Position numbers and translations under genes: made by a program
NCBI GenBank assembly: GCA_038116745.1
Contig: JAYODW010000058.1
Span: 1 to 25,407, forward strand
Direction: 5' to 3'
Origin: JAYODW01 sp038116745
Lineage (GTDB): Bacteria > Pseudomonadota > Gammaproteobacteria > Ga0077536
DNA: 25,407 bases
Notes under the pieces: model-generated
Database searches by the model: none
Told to the model about the DNA's origin: nothing
Seen by the model: only the letters and a program-made list of their open reading frames with translations
Shown: piece after piece, positions 24,160-25,407 of the stretch
Numbering within the stretch: the stretch's first letter is position 1
Layout: the number at the start of each line of letters is the position of its first letter

Positions 24160-25404
24160 ATGACGGGGACGATGACTGGCGCTGCTGATTTTGGAGGTGT
24201 CGACCTGGCGCTGGCTGTGGTTGTGCTCGCGCTGGCGGCTTTGCTGTTACGACGGGCCGTGCGGGAAGCGGCGTTCTGGCAGGCCACCGTGACGCCACTG
24301 GCGTCGATCATCGGCTCCGGATTTCTGATCGCGGCACCGCTTCTGGCGGGTGTGGCCGGCGCCCACGCCGTGCTGGCGGTGCTGGGGATCGTGCTGTTGT
24401 CACTGTGGATCGGTTCAGCTCTGCGGTTCACCATTCGCTGCGAGAACGCCGCGGGGGGCACGCTTGATAAGCCGCTCTCCCAGCGCCTGGAGCGGGTCTC
24501 AGACCTCGCTTTGGCATTTGCCTATCTGGTCTCGATCGCTTTTTACATCCGCCTCATGAGCGGTTTCGTTCTGACCGGACTGCACCATTACACGCTGTTC
24601 AACGCCAACGTCGTCGCCACCGGCGTCCTGACCTTCATCGGTCTGTATGGACTGCGCCGTGGATTGCACGGCCTCGAACGCCTGGAGACCTATTCGGTCA
24701 CCATGAAGCTCGCCATCATCGGCGCGCTGCTGTTGGGGCTGGTGTTCCATGATCTGCGCACCGGTTTCTCGCTTGATGGCATTCATGAATGGGCGGCCGG
24801 GCCATGGGAGCGGCTGCGTCTGCTGGGCGGCATGCTGCTGATCGTGCAGGGCTTTGAGACGTCGAAATACCTTGGAGAAGCGTATCCCGCCGAACTGCGT
24901 GTTCGTTCAATGCGTGTCGCACAGCTTCTCGCCGGGGTCATTTATGTTGTCTTCGTGGCGCTGATCCTGCCGCTGCTGGCGCGTCAGTCCGTGGGGCCGG
25001 ATGAAACCGCAATCATCGAGCTGACGCGTGGTGTCACGCCGCTGTTGCCTCTACTGCTCATTGTTGCAGCCGTTATGAGCCAGTTCAGTGCGGCTGTCGC
25101 AGACACAATTGGTGCTGGCGGGGTGGTTGCGGTCGAAACCCGCCGGCGCTGGCCGACGCGGGTCTTCTATCCCGGGATCATGCTGCTGTCCATCGGGCTG
25201 ATCTGGACGGCGGATATCTTTGAGATCGTGGCCCTGGCCTCGCGCGCGTTTGCCCTCTACTACGGTCTGCAGGCCCTCCTCGCCACGCGCCTGGCGGTGA
25301 ACAATTGCACCGGTGCCCATCGCGCGCGCTGCGTTGCTTCCTACCTGCTGCTGGCTGCACTCATGCTGCTGGTCGCGCTATTCGCTCTGCCCGCTCACGG
25401 CTGA
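24160..25404 (+). CDS. Integral membrane permease, APC-like
   Basis: A 414-residue inner-membrane protein with about 12 hydrophobic segments (roughly 14-30, 45-64, 68-88, 115-138, 150-166, 183-196, 220-233, 254-274, 293-310, 335-350, 353-373 and 393-410). SIIGSGFLIAAP in the second segment resembles the glycine-rich unwound helix of APC-superfamily transporters, and GFETSKYLGEAYP near 231-243 resembles the GFE...P loop of amino-acid permeases. I cannot name the substrate. Two TTG codons precede the ATG at 24160 in frame and another ATG lies at 24172; none has a clear ribosome site. It follows the copper-type receptor by 80 bp on the same strand and may be its inner-membrane partner or an unrelated permease. 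Only three bases follow the gene in the window. Confidence 0.75.
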   Translation: MTGTMTGAADFGGVDLALAVVVLALAALLLRRAVREAAFWQATVTPLASIIGSGFLIAAPLLAGVAGAHAVLAVLGIVLLSLWIGSALRFTIRCENAAGGTLDKPLSQRLERVSDLALAFAYLVSIAFYIRLMSGFVLTGLHHYTLFNANVVATGVLTFIGLYGLRRGLHGLERLETYSVTMKLAIIGALLLGLVFHDLRTGFSLDGIHEWAAGPWERLRLLGGMLLIVQGFETSKYLGEAYPAELRVRSMRVAQLLAGVIYVVFVALILPLLARQSVGPDETAIIELTRGVTPLLPLLLIVAAVMSQFSAAVADTIGAGGVVAVETRRRWPTRVFYPGIMLLSIGLIWTADIFEIVALASRAFALYYGLQALLATRLAVNNCTGAHRARCVASYLLLAALMLLVALFALPAHG

Positions 25405-25407
25405 CGG

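Noticed and set aside
24160..25404. NRAMP-type metal transporter
   Set aside because: The DPGN motif of NRAMP and its conserved Met-Pro-His helix are absent; APC-like features fit better.

Overview
The window reads as chromosomal DNA of a GC-rich, heterotrophic Gammaproteobacterium. This rests on the TCA-cycle enzyme types, an RppH that begins MID, the AcnD/PrpF form of the methylcitrate cycle, a TonB-dependent receptor, and a PHB-type regulator. I cannot fix the genus. No tRNA, rRNA, CRISPR array, transposase, prophage or plasmid gene is visible.

Left third (1-10.2 kb) is central carbon metabolism. It holds the 3' end of a GTP-dependent PEP carboxykinase gene (+), then a minus-strand block read as sucA-sucB-lpdA-thiolase-phaR: the 2-oxoglutarate dehydrogenase complex followed by acetyl-CoA acetyltransferase and the polyhydroxyalkanoate regulator PhaR. 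mdh is divergent from sucA and ends in a strong terminator, followed by rppH.

Middle (10.2-18.2 kb) begins with two small exported proteins of unknown function that overlap by one base. Next is a 366-bp gene-free stretch with DnaA-box-like sites, an AT-rich tract and an inverted repeat. Then comes a complete propionate (2-methylcitrate) operon on the minus strand, gntR-prpB-prpC-acnD-prpF. Its promoter is a good sigma70 match, bracketed by two operators of the same form (TTGTNNACAAT) 64 bp apart, which probably bind the operon's own GntR/FCD regulator.

Right third (18.2-25.4 kb) holds a DUF1329 exported protein with its own terminator, a luciferase-like (LLM) flavin/F420 oxidoreductase, and a plus-strand group of three: a DUF2946-like Cys/His protein, a TonB-dependent receptor, and an APC-like 12-helix permease ending 3 bases before the window edge. 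The receptor carries both halves of the OprC-type copper site (C113xxxM117 and H294xM296) with nearly the same spacing as in OprC. I therefore read this group as a copper-acquisition locus, with the permease as a possible but unproven inner-membrane partner.

Functionally, the window joins C2/C3/C4 metabolism: propionyl-CoA enters through the methylcitrate cycle, 2-oxoglutarate and malate steps run the TCA cycle, PEP carboxykinase draws carbon off to gluconeogenesis, and thiolase/PhaR link surplus acetyl-CoA to PHB storage. The most unusual items are the copper-type receptor cluster, the origin-like DnaA-box stretch near 11.1-11.35 kb, and the two operators around the prp promoter.
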